Source: Meridianimarinicoccus zhengii (GTDB lineage: Bacteria > Pseudomonadota > Alphaproteobacteria > Rhodobacterales > Rhodobacteraceae). Taken from it: a stretch of 34,657 bases of DNA. The DNA is taken from NCBI RefSeq assembly GCF_003254465.1, contig NZ_QDFI01000045.1:1-34657 (forward strand). Direction: 5' to 3'. Positions 15,986-24,346 of the stretch are shown in pieces. A model generated the notes under the pieces. That model was not told the origin of the DNA. It saw only the letters and a program-made list of their open reading frames with translations, and did not search any database. A program made the translations under genes and the position numbers. The number at the start of each line of letters is the position of its first letter. Position 1 is the first letter of the stretch.

Positions 15986-18031
15986 ATGGCGCAGACCCCC
16001 ACGACCGACGACGTGGCCCACCACATCGCGCGGATCGACCGGCTGACCGATGCGGGCCGGGTCAACTGGTTCGGGCTGATGGCCTATCTCGTGTTCGTCT
16101 TCATCACCATGCTGGGGGTGGAGGACGCGGATTTCTTCATCCCCTCCCGCCAGACGCAACTGCCGCTGGTTAACGTCGCCATCCCCACCGAATCCTTCTT
16201 CGTCTTCGCCCCGATCCTCGGCGCGGCGCTTTACGTCTATCTGCACCTGACCGTGCGCAAGATCACCGGCGCGCTCTGCGCCGCCCCCGCCACCGTGGAC
16301 GGGGTGCCGCTCGAAGACCACCTCAAGCCGTGGCTGCTGGTCGATCTCGTCCTGCGCTGGCGCAATGACGGCGCCATCCACCGCCGCCCGCTCGACACGC
16401 TCGCCACGCTGACCGTGGTCGCGCTCGTCTGGCTCGCCGGGCCGCTCGTGCTCGCGGGCCTGTGGATGCGCACATGGCCCGCCCATGACGAGGTGATGAC
16501 GGTGCTGGCGGCCCTGAGCCTGATGGTGACCGTCTACGCGGGCACCATTAGCTGGGTGCGGCTGCACCGCGACCTGCGCGGGAACCCGGCCCAGGGCCAC
16601 GCGGGCGACATTCCCCTCGATCTCGGGCTGCTCTTTGTCGGCATGACCGTGCTGAACCTCGGCTGGATCAAGACCGAAACCGGTGCGCTGCCATCGGACT
16701 ATAGCGAATGGTGGGCAACCCTCGCCCCCGCGCAACTGGCCGGGGTGCAATTCTCCGTCCTGCCCCCAGACCAAGCAGACCCGGTCGCCGCCCGCCAACG
16801 CTACCGCGCCGAATGGTGCGCGCGGCAGGGGATGCCGCCCGATATCTGCGGCAGCCTGCCGACGCCGGGCGCCGAACCGGACGCGACGCTGGCGGATCGC
16901 CGCGGGCCATGGTGCCAGCAACAGGGCACCGCAAGGAACGGCCACACCGCCTGCCGCGACTGGTTCGCCGCCCGCGACGCCGATTTCCGCACCGAATGGG
17001 GCGACTACCGCCAAGCCGTCATCGCCGCCCTGCCCAAACCCGACCTGAGCGGCCGCGACCTGCGCGGCGCGAACCTGCGCGGTGCCGAACTGATCGGCGT
17101 AAATCTGTCGCGCGGGCGGATGGAGGGGGCGGACCTCAGGGCGGCGCGGATGGAGGGGGCGGGCCTCCGCGCAGCGCGGATGGAGGGGGCGGACCTCCGC
17201 TACGCGCGGATGGAGGGGGCAGACCTCAGCGCGGCGCGGATGGAGGGGGCGGACCTCGGCAGGGCGCGGATGGAGGGGGCGGACCTCCGCCAGGCGCGGA
17301 TGGAGGGCGCGAATCTCAGCGGGGCGCGGATGGAGGGGGCGGTCCTCCGCGACGCGCGGATGGAGGGGGCGGTCCTCTGGGAGGCGCGGATGGAGGGGGC
17401 GGACCTCAGCGAGGCGCGGATGGAGGGGGCGGACCTCGGCAGGGCGCGGATGGAGGGGGCGGACCTCAGCTTGGCGTGGATGGAGGGGGCGAACCTCAGC
17501 GGGGCGCGGATGGAGGGGGCGGACCTCCGCCAGGCGCGGATGGAGGGGGCGGACCTAGGCAGGGCGCGGATGGAGGGGGCGGACCTCAGCGGGGCGCGGA
17601 TGGCAAACGCAAACTGGGCTAGGGCAAGAAACGATGCCAGCCTAGCCCAGTTTGCCGACCTTCGCGGGGGTATCGCCCTCGATCAAGCCCGCCTGTCCTC
17701 GCTGATCGGAAATGCCGCGACCCTGCTACCGGAAACGCCGGACGGGGAACCGGCCCTCTACATCCCGTCCTGTTGGGCCGCCGACCCACCGGGCATCGAA
17801 CATCTGGTGGCAGGGTTCGCGCGGTATGATGTCAGCGAAGACAATCTCCGCGATCCCGCGTTCGGCTTCTTCTGCGCGCCGGGCGAGGTGCCGCGCAAAA
17901 CCGGCACGCCCCTCGCCGTGGATGGCGACCTGCCGTGGCCAGCACAAGCCGACGACGAAAGCGACTTCGGCTACCTGCGGCGCGTCGAAGCCTGGGCCAC
18001 CGAACAGCCCCCCGGCGAGCCCATCGACTGA
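15986..18031 (+). CDS. Membrane-anchored pentapeptide-repeat protein
   Basis: 681 aa from the ATG at 15986, with GGCGGAGG upstream. N-terminal part: about five hydrophobic segments (roughly 28-46, 71-90, 140-161, 170-191, 210-227). Then a predicted soluble Cys-containing region (C278, C288, C310, C323). Then pentapeptide repeats from about residue 352 (DLSGRDLRGANLRGAELIG) and a very regular block of sixteen 10-residue units (378-537) of form RMEGA(D/N/V/G)Lxx(A). A C-terminal domain of about 130 aa ends the protein. The repeats should fold as a right-handed square beta-helix. Because one half of every unit is constant and the other variable, one pair of faces should be uniform. Function unknown; roles of the family range from gyrase protection to membrane scaffolding. 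The terminal domains match nothing I recognise. Confidence 0.88.
   Translation: MAQTPTTDDVAHHIARIDRLTDAGRVNWFGLMAYLVFVFITMLGVEDADFFIPSRQTQLPLVNVAIPTESFFVFAPILGAALYVYLHLTVRKITGALCAAPATVDGVPLEDHLKPWLLVDLVLRWRNDGAIHRRPLDTLATLTVVALVWLAGPLVLAGLWMRTWPAHDEVMTVLAALSLMVTVYAGTISWVRLHRDLRGNPAQGHAGDIPLDLGLLFVGMTVLNLGWIKTETGALPSDYSEWWATLAPAQLAGVQFSVLPPDQADPVAARQRYRAEWCARQGMPPDICGSLPTPGAEPDATLADRRGPWCQQQGTARNGHTACRDWFAARDADFRTEWGDYRQAVIAALPKPDLSGRDLRGANLRGAELIGVNLSRGRMEGADLRAARMEGAGLRAARMEGADLRYARMEGADLSAARMEGADLGRARMEGADLRQARMEGANLSGARMEGAVLRDARMEGAVLWEARMEGADLSEARMEGADLGRARMEGADLSLAWMEGANLSGARMEGADLRQARMEGADLGRARMEGADLSGARMANANWARARNDASLAQFADLRGGIALDQARLSSLIGNAATLLPETPDGEPALYIPSCWAADPPGIEHLVAGFARYDVSEDNLRDPAFGFFCAPGEVPRKTGTPLAVDGDLPWPAQADDESDFGYLRRVEAWATEQPPGEPID
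17117..17596 (+). repeat. 30-bp tandem DNA repeat (16 units) inside the pentapeptide gene
   Basis: Sixteen in-register 30-bp units, each starting CGGATGGAGGG. Roughly the first half of each unit is almost invariant at the nucleotide level, including codon choice. Variation falls mainly in the codons for residues 6, 8 and 9. A degenerate 17th unit (RMANANWARA) follows. Units ADLGR, ADLRQ and ANLSG recur in more than one place, consistent with block duplication. Confidence 0.95.
17609..17655. repeat. 15-bp perfect inverted repeat within the coding sequence
   Basis: Left arm GCAAACTGGGCTAGG (17609-17623) and right arm CCTAGCCCAGTTTGC (17641-17655), separated by 17 bp. It begins 13 bp after the tandem array, inside codons for NANWARA...SLAQFAD. 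The arms are more AT-rich than their surroundings. Confidence 0.9.
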
Positions 18032-18040
18032 CCGCGCGGA

Positions 18041-18117
18041 CGCCTACGGGGCTCCTACAGGACTCCGACACGAGTCATATGGGAGTCATATGAAATTCAT
18101 ATGCAATTCATACGCCC
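18041..18117. repeat. Degenerate 11-bp tandem repeat, seven units
   Basis: Units in order: CGCCTACGGGG, CTCCTACAGGA, CTCCGACACGA, GTCATATGGGA, GTCATATGAAA, TTCATATGCAA, TTCATACGCCC. Position 3 is C and position 6 is A in all seven. The array fills the 90-bp gap between the stop codons of the convergent pentapeptide and dctM genes. The period is close to one DNA helical turn and is not a multiple of three. Confidence 0.75.
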
Positions 18118-18121
18118 CGCC

Positions 18122-20482
18122 TCACCCGCCCAGCAGGTCGGGCAGGATGGTCACCACGCCGGGGAACAGCCACAACATCATGAGGCCGGCTACCTGGATC
18201 AACACGAAGGGTAGCACCCCGCGATAGATATGGGCAGTCGTCACGCTCGGTGGTGCCACCCCGCGCAGGTAGAACAGCGCGAACCCGAAGGGCGGGGTCA
18301 GGAACGAGGTCTGAAGGTTCACCGCGATCATGATCGTCACCCATTTCGGGTCCATCGTTCCGCCATAGATCACGGGGCCGACGATCGGCACGACGATGTA
18401 GATGATCTCAAGGAAATCAAGGACAAAGCCAAGGATGAACAGCACCAGCATGACGATCAGGAAGACCACCATCTCGTTGTCGAAGCTGCGCAGGAACTGC
18501 TGGATGTAGTGCTCTCCTCCGAAGGAAATCACCACGAGGTTCAGGACCTGGCTTCCGATCAGGATGGTGAACACCATCGACGTGACCTTCGCCGTCTCGC
18601 GCACCACCGGCGCCAGCACCCCGCCGCGCCACAGCACCCAACAGCTGTAGAAAACCCCAAAGATCGCAAAGTGATACGCCACCTGCGCCACCGCGAAGGC
18701 GATGTATTCCTCGACCGCGACTTCGGCCCGCCCCATTCGCAGATCGAAATTCACACCCACGAGGATCATCACCACCAGCGCGAACGACGCCTGGATCACG
18801 AGCTTGCCCGACCGCCTGTCGTCGGCCAGCTTGCGGTACGCCGCCAGCATGATGGCCCCCGACGCCCCCAGCGCCGCAGCCGGTGTCGGGTTGGTGATCC
18901 CGCCGAGGATCGAGCCCAGCACCGCAACGATCAGAACCAGCGGCGGGAACACCACGCGCAAGAGGTCGTTCGTCGCCAGCCGCACCACGGCCGCACGCAG
19001 TCCGTAAAGCCCTGCCAGCGTTGGCAAAAGCAGAAGAAGGAACGCCCTGCCCTCGGACATCGCGGGCCCGATCAGCAGCGCATCCACCGCCAGCGCCAGA
19101 ACGACCCCGGCACCGCCCACGAGCAGCGGCAGCGGATCGGCCATGGGGGCCACGCCCCGCGCCACCACCAGGGTCAGCGCAAGCATCAGGTAGAGCGTCA
19201 CAAGCTGCGGGCTGAGCGGGGCCGCCTCGGCGATCATCTCGGCCCGCATGGCGGCGATCTCGTCCGCCGTCCGTTCCACGCTGGCGACCTGCCCGCCCGC
19301 ATCCTCGATGGCCGCTTGTTCCGCCAGGGCCGCGTCCCATGCCGCCTGCCCGTGCAGGTCGATCATGGCGGCCTCGCATTGCTCAGACACGTTGGTCCGC
19401 AGTGACGCGCCCTCGCTTGCGTCGGTGAAGCGGTCCACCGTCAGGCTTTGGGACCCGATCACACCCACCTGCCCCAGCAGCACCGCGCCCCCGATCAGTG
19501 CCGCGGGCAGCACGGCGAACCAGGTCCATGTCTCGGCAGCGCTGCGCGGCGGCCCCGACGGCCCGTCCCCCGGGATCACGACCGACGGCGCGTGGCGCGG
19601 ATCGTAAATGGCGAAGGCCAGCGCGTAGACGGCGTAGAGCACCGCCAGAAGAATACCGGGCAGCAGCGCCGCCTGAAAGAGCGTGCCCACCGATACGACG
19701 GCCGGCTCGCCCAGATAGGTCAGCGCGTCCGAGCAGCCGACGGACTGCGCGCGCGCCTCCTGCGCCGTTGAATAGAGATCTCCCGCCAGCGTCCCCAGCA
19801 GCACGATCACGATGGAGGGCGGAATGATCTGCCCCAGCGTGCCCGACGCCGCGATCACCCCGGTGGCCAGTTGCGGCGAGTATCCCGCCCGCAGCATCGT
19901 CGGCAGGGACAGCAGGCCCATGGTCACGACCGTCGCACCGACGATGCCGGTGGACGCGGCAAGGAAGGCTCCAACGACCACCACGGACACCGCCAGCCCG
20001 CCCGGCAGCGGGCCGAAAACCCGCGCCATGGTGGTCAAGAGGTCGTTGGCGATGCGCGAACGCTCCAGCGTGATCCCCATCATCACGAACATCAGCACGG
20101 CGAGCAGCGTTTCGATGCTCTGCCCCGCGAAGACCCGTTCGTTCATGCGATTGACGATGAAGGACAGGTTGCGGTCCATCGCCATTTCCCAGCCGCCTGG
20201 AAAGAGCGCGGTTTCGACCCTTGGCAATTCGGGGAAGCGGAACTGGGATATGGTGGCGGGATTGACCCCGTCCGCCACCAGCGCGCGATAGGCATCCGAC
20301 CCGGTATCGACGGCCTCGTGGATCAGCAGCCCCGCACTGTCGAGTGCCGCGATGATCCCGAAGCTGAGGATGCCCGCCCCGCCGATGGCGAAGGCCACGG
20401 GAAAGCCCGTCATGATCCCGCCGAACAGGCAGGCGAAGACGATGATCAGGCCAATCTCGACCCCGTCCAGACCGAACAGCAT
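18122..20482 (-). CDS. Oversized TRAP transporter large permease, DctM type (TRAP 2)
   Basis: 786 aa from the ATG at 20482, about 1.8 times a normal DctM. The N-terminal half (about 1-300) has the DctM core, with LAASTGIVGATVVTMGLLSL and SGTLGQIIPPSIVIVLLGTLAGD. A central insertion includes a soluble Ala/Glu-rich segment (about 345-410) and extra hydrophobic helices. The DctM core then resumes (GGITNPTPAAALGASGA) and ends with LTPPFGFALFYLRGVAPP. It is the transport channel of a sodium-coupled tripartite importer. The ribosome binding site AAGGAA lies about 9 bp before the ATG; a start 72 bp earlier would overlap the dctQ gene. Long DctM variants paired with large DctQ and Tat-exported DctP are known in Rhodobacterales. 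Confidence 0.9.
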   Translation of the reverse strand: MLFGLDGVEIGLIIVFACLFGGIMTGFPVAFAIGGAGILSFGIIAALDSAGLLIHEAVDTGSDAYRALVADGVNPATISQFRFPELPRVETALFPGGWEMAMDRNLSFIVNRMNERVFAGQSIETLLAVLMFVMMGITLERSRIANDLLTTMARVFGPLPGGLAVSVVVVGAFLAASTGIVGATVVTMGLLSLPTMLRAGYSPQLATGVIAASGTLGQIIPPSIVIVLLGTLAGDLYSTAQEARAQSVGCSDALTYLGEPAVVSVGTLFQAALLPGILLAVLYAVYALAFAIYDPRHAPSVVIPGDGPSGPPRSAAETWTWFAVLPAALIGGAVLLGQVGVIGSQSLTVDRFTDASEGASLRTNVSEQCEAAMIDLHGQAAWDAALAEQAAIEDAGGQVASVERTADEIAAMRAEMIAEAAPLSPQLVTLYLMLALTLVVARGVAPMADPLPLLVGGAGVVLALAVDALLIGPAMSEGRAFLLLLLPTLAGLYGLRAAVVRLATNDLLRVVFPPLVLIVAVLGSILGGITNPTPAAALGASGAIMLAAYRKLADDRRSGKLVIQASFALVVMILVGVNFDLRMGRAEVAVEEYIAFAVAQVAYHFAIFGVFYSCWVLWRGGVLAPVVRETAKVTSMVFTILIGSQVLNLVVISFGGEHYIQQFLRSFDNEMVVFLIVMLVLFILGFVLDFLEIIYIVVPIVGPVIYGGTMDPKWVTIMIAVNLQTSFLTPPFGFALFYLRGVAPPSVTTAHIYRGVLPFVLIQVAGLMMLWLFPGVVTILPDLLGG

Positions 20483-20501
20483 GGGTGCGTTCCTTGATAG
20501 C

Positions 20502-21398
20502 TCAGTGAATCTCGGCCGTGCGCTCGGCGATCGGGTCGCCCAGGCTGTCGGCATCGTGAAACCGCCCGTCGGCCTCTTCGCCTTCGATCAGTTCCAGAAG
20601 GTTGCGGTAGAAGAACGCGAGCGCCTGCACCAGCATCATCGCCACGAAGGCCAAGATGAGCAGCTTGAACAGGAAGTAGCCGTTAAACCCGTTGGGCGAG
20701 AACCCGTAAGTTTCCACGTTCCACTTGAGCACCCGCGCCTTGCGCAGAAGTGCGTCGATCGTGTCGGACGCGGAGATCTTCGGGGTGATGAGATGCCGCC
20801 ACAGGAAGAACCACGCGTACATCCATGTCACGACCAGCACGGGGATCATGAATAACAGGCTTCCCGCCATGTCGATGATCTTCTTCGTGCGCCGCGACGC
20901 GCCGCCGTAGAACAGATCGACACGCACGTGCCCGCCCTGGATGAATGTGTATGCACAGCACAGCGCCACGATCATGGCGTTGTAGAGCTTGAGTTCCTCG
21001 GAATACCAGCTGAGCGACTTGGTGAAGACGCTGCCGAACGGCCCCAGCGAGATCTCGGAGACGAGGAAGATGCGCTGAAGAAAGACGATCAACGTCTGTT
21101 GGAGCACCATCAGCAGGCCGGCCCAGGCGAAGAAGCGCCCGATGCCGTTGCCGAACGCCTCGGCCCCCCGCACGAAGCCCCACAGGACCGGGCGGTGCCA
21201 CAATCCGACACCGGTTAGCACCAGCACCAGCGCGAAGGCCGCGAAAAAGAACTCCACCGAGCCGCCGTAAAAGGCGAAGCGCATGATTGCCTGCGGGTCC
21301 GACCAGTCGAGCCACAGCGCGGGACGGCTCAGGGCGGCGGCGATGTTGTAGAAGCCCATCGCGGTATTCGTGATAAGCCAGAGGATGCCGTCCAGCAT
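20502..21398 (-). CDS. TRAP transporter small permease, large DctQ variant (TRAP 2)
   Basis: 298 aa, longer than the usual 160-220 for DctQ. The DctQ core holds YTFIQGGHVRVDLFYGGASR, with the GGHVRVD motif at about residue 155. Extra N-terminal helices and a long cytoplasmic or periplasmic segment near 215-245 explain the size. GGAGGAG lies 4-10 bp before the ATG. It is followed by dctM after 19 bp. The oversized DctQ matches the oversized DctM, so the two probably co-evolved as one subtype. Confidence 0.88.
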   Translation of the reverse strand: MLDGILWLITNTAMGFYNIAAALSRPALWLDWSDPQAIMRFAFYGGSVEFFFAAFALVLVLTGVGLWHRPVLWGFVRGAEAFGNGIGRFFAWAGLLMVLQQTLIVFLQRIFLVSEISLGPFGSVFTKSLSWYSEELKLYNAMIVALCCAYTFIQGGHVRVDLFYGGASRRTKKIIDMAGSLLFMIPVLVVTWMYAWFFLWRHLITPKISASDTIDALLRKARVLKWNVETYGFSPNGFNGYFLFKLLILAFVAMMLVQALAFFYRNLLELIEGEEADGRFHDADSLGDPIAERTAEIH

Positions 21399-21418
21399 CG
21401 TCTCCTCCGCGGTTGGGA

Positions 21419-21447
21419 GGGGCCCGCGCGTTGCCGCGCGGCGCCCC
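21419..21447. repeat. Intercistronic hairpin between dctP and dctQ (TRAP 2)
   Basis: A perfect CCGCGCG-TTGC-CGCGCGG stem (21424-21441) is extended by GGGG/CCCC on the outside. It fills the gap between the binding-protein stop and the dctQ ribosome binding site, the same location as the hairpin in TRAP operon 1. Confidence 0.5.
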
Positions 21448-21454
21448 AGTATCG

Positions 21455-22543
21455 TCAGAGCGCGGCGAGCACGCGGTTGCGCTGCTGGGTATAGGCGCTA
21501 TCGGATTGGGACATCCAGTCGGACGATTCCGCCATGGCTTTCATTGCATGCGCATGGACGTCGGCGAAGATCTCGTCGTCCATGAAGCCGCCCAGAACCG
21601 TCTGTGAAGCTGCGCCGAACGCGTCCCAGATCGCATCGGAGAACTGATAGGTCTTGACCCCACCTGCGACGAGCCGCTGCAGCGCCGGGCCGTTATTGGC
21701 GATAAAGAGCGCGTAGTTGTGCTGATGCGCCTCGGCGGCCGCGATCTCGACCGCGCGCTGCTGGGTCGCGGACAGGCTGTTGAACACATCGAGGTTGAAG
21801 CCGACGGACAGCGCGGCCCCCGGTTCGTGGAAACCCGCAGGGTAGTAGAAGTCGCAGACTTCCTGAAGGCCGAGCCGTTCGTCCGACCACGGGCCGATCC
21901 ACTCGGTCCCGTCGAGCGCGCCGGTCGACAGCGCCTGGTAGATCTCGCCTCCCGGCAGCACCTGCACCGAAGCACCGATTTCCGTCATAACCTGACCGCC
22001 CAGACCCGGCATGCGGAACTTAAGGCCCTGGAAATCCTCGGGCGAGGTCATCTCGCGCCGGAACCAGCCGCCGCCCTGCGCCGCGGTCTGCCCCGCGATG
22101 AAGGGCCGAATTCCGAAGATCTCGCCCAACTCGTGATGCTTGGCCATGCCGCCCTGGCCGTAGTACCAGGTCATAAGTTCGGGTGCGGTCATGCCGAAGG
22201 GCACGGCGGTGAAGAACGCCCATGCCGGGTGCTGGCCGACCCAGTAGTAGTCAGCGCCGTGATAGATATCGGCCTGCCCGGCGGTCACGGCGTCGAAGGA
22301 TTCCAGCGGCCCAACCAGTTCACCGCCGCCCTTCGCGTCGATCACCAGCGCCCCGTCCGTGATGTCGCTGACATTCTGCGCGAAGCGTTCCACCGAATCC
22401 CATACGCCCGCCAGGCCCCGCGGCCAGGTCGTCACCATGGTCAGCGTGCGCGTGCCCTGTGCGATGGCGGGCGCGGCCAGCGTGGTCGCCGCCGCGGCAC
22501 CGCCGCCAAGAGCCGAATTTCTGAGAAATGACCGCCGATCCAT
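21455..22543 (-). CDS. Tat-exported TRAP substrate-binding protein, TakP-like (TRAP 2)
   Basis: 362 aa. A twin-arginine signal (MDRRSFLRNSALGGG, cleavage near AIAQ-GTRT) predicts export folded through Tat. The mature part has the DctP fold, with FRMPG (Arg177) and DGTEWIGPW (211-219), the latter at the position where TakP of Rhodobacter sphaeroides has its alpha-keto-acid contacts (family knowledge). The substrate may therefore be a small 2-oxo- or hydroxy-acid, but this is inference. GGGAGG lies just before the ATG. It is the first gene of P-Q-M operon 2, divergent from the CNNM-type gene. Confidence 0.92.
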   Translation of the reverse strand: MDRRSFLRNSALGGGAAAATTLAAPAIAQGTRTLTMVTTWPRGLAGVWDSVERFAQNVSDITDGALVIDAKGGGELVGPLESFDAVTAGQADIYHGADYYWVGQHPAWAFFTAVPFGMTAPELMTWYYGQGGMAKHHELGEIFGIRPFIAGQTAAQGGGWFRREMTSPEDFQGLKFRMPGLGGQVMTEIGASVQVLPGGEIYQALSTGALDGTEWIGPWSDERLGLQEVCDFYYPAGFHEPGAALSVGFNLDVFNSLSATQQRAVEIAAAEAHQHNYALFIANNGPALQRLVAGGVKTYQFSDAIWDAFGAASQTVLGGFMDDEIFADVHAHAMKAMAESSDWMSQSDSAYTQQRNRVLAAL

Positions 22544-22602
22544 GCAAACCTCCCGAGTTCATGTGAATCCGGCACCTGCCGGACAGATCGCTGAGTGCCG
22601 CG

Positions 22603-22631
22603 ACCCTACCCATTCGCAAGCCGCGCGCAAA
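22603..22631 (-). promoter_or_regulatory. Candidate promoter of TRAP 2 operon
   Basis: On the minus strand, TTTGCG (22631-22626) and TAGGGT (22608-22603) are separated by 17 bp, giving a leader of about 55 nt before dctP. The -35 lies inside a palindrome (22627-22641). Confidence 0.4.
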
Positions 22632-22641
22632 CGCTATTTGC
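22627..22641. promoter_or_regulatory. Palindrome overlapping the TRAP 2 -35 region
   Basis: GCAAA-CGCTA-TTTGC, 5-bp perfect arms around a 5-bp centre. Overlap with the candidate -35 box would suit a repressor site. The short arms make chance possible. Confidence 0.35.
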
Positions 22642-22827
22642 AAGAAAAAAAAGCGTAACGCTGGGGAGTTCGTGCGTTTCTTGCGCGACGCCCGCGCATG
22701 GGTGGTTCCGGCGCAAGACACACGCGGCTGCACGCGCCACCGCGCGTCCCCATTCTGCCGCCCTTGCGGGGGGCGCCGCCAGACACCATAACACGCGCAT
22801 GCAAACAGCATCATGGGAACTGGCACG

Positions 22828-24147
22828 ATGACCGATTTCGGGGCAACGGCGGACCTCGCCTTCTGGATCACAGCGGCGGCGATCCTGCTGCTGCTGGTCT
22901 GTTCGGCGGTCTTCTCCGGGTCGGAGACGGCCTTGACCGCGGCGTCTCGCGGCAAGCTGCGCAGCATGGCCGACGACGGCCGGCGCGGGGCGCAGGCGGC
23001 GCTGGGATTGACCGAGGACAGCGAACGCCTGATCGGGTCGATCCTTCTGGGCAACAACATCGCCAACATCCTGGCGACATCGCTGGCGACGGCACTTTTC
23101 ACCCGGATGCTGGGCGAAAGCGGCGTGGCCGTGGCGACGCTGGTGATGACCGCACTCGTGCTGGTCTTCGCCGAGGTCTTGCCGAAGACCTACGCGATCT
23201 CGAATGCCGAGAAGGCCGCCACCCTCGTCGCCCCGGTGATCCGCGTGGTCGTGCGCACCATGGCCCCGCCGGTGGCTGTCGTGCGCTGGATCGTGCGCGG
23301 CGTGCTGGGCGTTTTCGGCGTGCAGGTGGACCCGGACCGCAACGTCCTGTCGATCCGTGAGGAGATCGTGGGCACACTCACGCTCGGCCATTCCGAAGGC
23401 GTGTTCGAAAAGGAAGACCGCGACCGGCTGCTGGGGGCACTCGACCTCGGCGACCGCACGGTGGAGGAAGTCATGCGCCACCGATCCAGCATCGAGATGA
23501 TCGATGCGGGCGCCCCCGCCCACGAGGTCGTGGCGCAGGCCCTGCAATCGCCGCACACGCGCCTTCCGGTCTTCCAGGACGATCCCGAGAACATCATCGG
23601 TGTCATCCATGCCAAGGATCTGTTGCGGGCCGTGCATGACCGGATCGACACGGGGGGCGATGCCGGGCTGCTGGATTTCGACATCATGTCGGTGGCGCGG
23701 AAGCCCTATTTCGTGCCGGAAACAACGACACTCGACGACCAGATGCGCCAGTTCCTGAAACGCCACACGCATTTCGCGCTCGTCGTGGACGAGTACGGCG
23801 ATCTTCAGGGGCTCATCACTTTGGAAGACATCCTTGAAGAGATCGTGGGCGAGATCACGGACGAGTTCGACGCCGATGCCGATCACATGATCGTGCGCAC
23901 CGCTGACGGCAAGTTCCTGGTGGATGGTGCGATGACGATCCGCGACCTGAACCGGGCGCGCGACTGGTCCCTGCCCGACGAGGCGGCGAACACGGTCGCG
24001 GGTTTCGTTATCCACGAGGCGCAGATGATCCCGCGCGTCGGGCAGGTCTTCGTGTTTCACGGCTTCCGGTTCGAGATCATGTCGCGCGAAAACAACCGCA
24101 TCACGCGGCTCAAGATTGCGCCGGTGGGCGTTGCGGCGCCGGTCTGA
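22828..24147 (+). CDS. CNNM/CorC-type (HlyC/CorC family) membrane protein with CBS pair
   Basis: 439 aa from the ATG at 22828; an in-frame ATG 15 bp upstream is possible but has no ribosome binding site. An N-terminal DUF21/CNNM domain has about four hydrophobic helices (FSGSETALTAASRGKLRSM, then LLGNNIANILATSLAT and FAEVLPKTYAI). A tandem CBS domain pair (about 200-320, with TRLPVFQDD and LVVDEYGDLQGLITLEDILE) follows. The C-terminal CorC_HlyC domain closes the protein (VDGAMTIRDLN...). Homologues act in magnesium export and cobalt/magnesium homeostasis; CBS domains usually sense adenine nucleotides. It is divergent from TRAP 2, with about 280 bp between starts. A terminator at 24253 can end its transcript. 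Confidence 0.93.
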   Translation: MTDFGATADLAFWITAAAILLLLVCSAVFSGSETALTAASRGKLRSMADDGRRGAQAALGLTEDSERLIGSILLGNNIANILATSLATALFTRMLGESGVAVATLVMTALVLVFAEVLPKTYAISNAEKAATLVAPVIRVVVRTMAPPVAVVRWIVRGVLGVFGVQVDPDRNVLSIREEIVGTLTLGHSEGVFEKEDRDRLLGALDLGDRTVEEVMRHRSSIEMIDAGAPAHEVVAQALQSPHTRLPVFQDDPENIIGVIHAKDLLRAVHDRIDTGGDAGLLDFDIMSVARKPYFVPETTTLDDQMRQFLKRHTHFALVVDEYGDLQGLITLEDILEEIVGEITDEFDADADHMIVRTADGKFLVDGAMTIRDLNRARDWSLPDEAANTVAGFVIHEAQMIPRVGQVFVFHGFRFEIMSRENNRITRLKIAPVGVAAPV

Positions 24148-24252
24148 CGGGCTGGCCGCGCGGGTGCGCCACCGTTTGTTAACCGGTCCTGGCTAGTTTC
24201 GATCCATCGCAAGGCGGTTTGGCGTCTTGTGGTGTTCCCTCCCTGTTGGACT

Positions 24253-24280
24253 GGCCGCGCCCTCGGGTGCGGCCTTTTTT
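24253..24280 (+). terminator. Intrinsic terminator
   Basis: GGCCGCGCC-CTCG-GGTGCGGCC (one G-T pair) followed by six T. It is a strong rho-independent terminator, 105 bp past the CNNM-type gene. The stretch 24190-24252 before it, with a pyrimidine-rich CCCTCCCTG, could itself be a small RNA ending here, but I see no clear promoter for it. Confidence 0.9.
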
Positions 24281-24311
24281 CGATCAGCTCAGAAGGGGTG
24301 CCAAATGCCTG

Positions 24312-24340
24312 TTGACGGGTGCGGCGACTCGCCGTAGCGT
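24312..24340 (+). promoter_or_regulatory. Promoter of a probable small RNA
   Basis: TTGACG (24312-24317) and TAGCGT (24335-24340) with exactly 17 bp between them. It lies in a non-coding stretch and is followed 48 bp later by a strong hairpin with T-run. Confidence 0.5.
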
Positions 24341-24346
24341 GCGATC

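Noticed and set aside
17117-17596. Regular repeats resembling a CRISPR array
   Set aside because: Units are contiguous 30-mers without spacers and code for pentapeptide repeats.
16708-17622. 304-aa frame with GGADGGGGP repeats
   Set aside because: It is the +1-type shadow of the 30-bp array in the pentapeptide gene. The other frame gives proper membrane segments and pentapeptide repeats.
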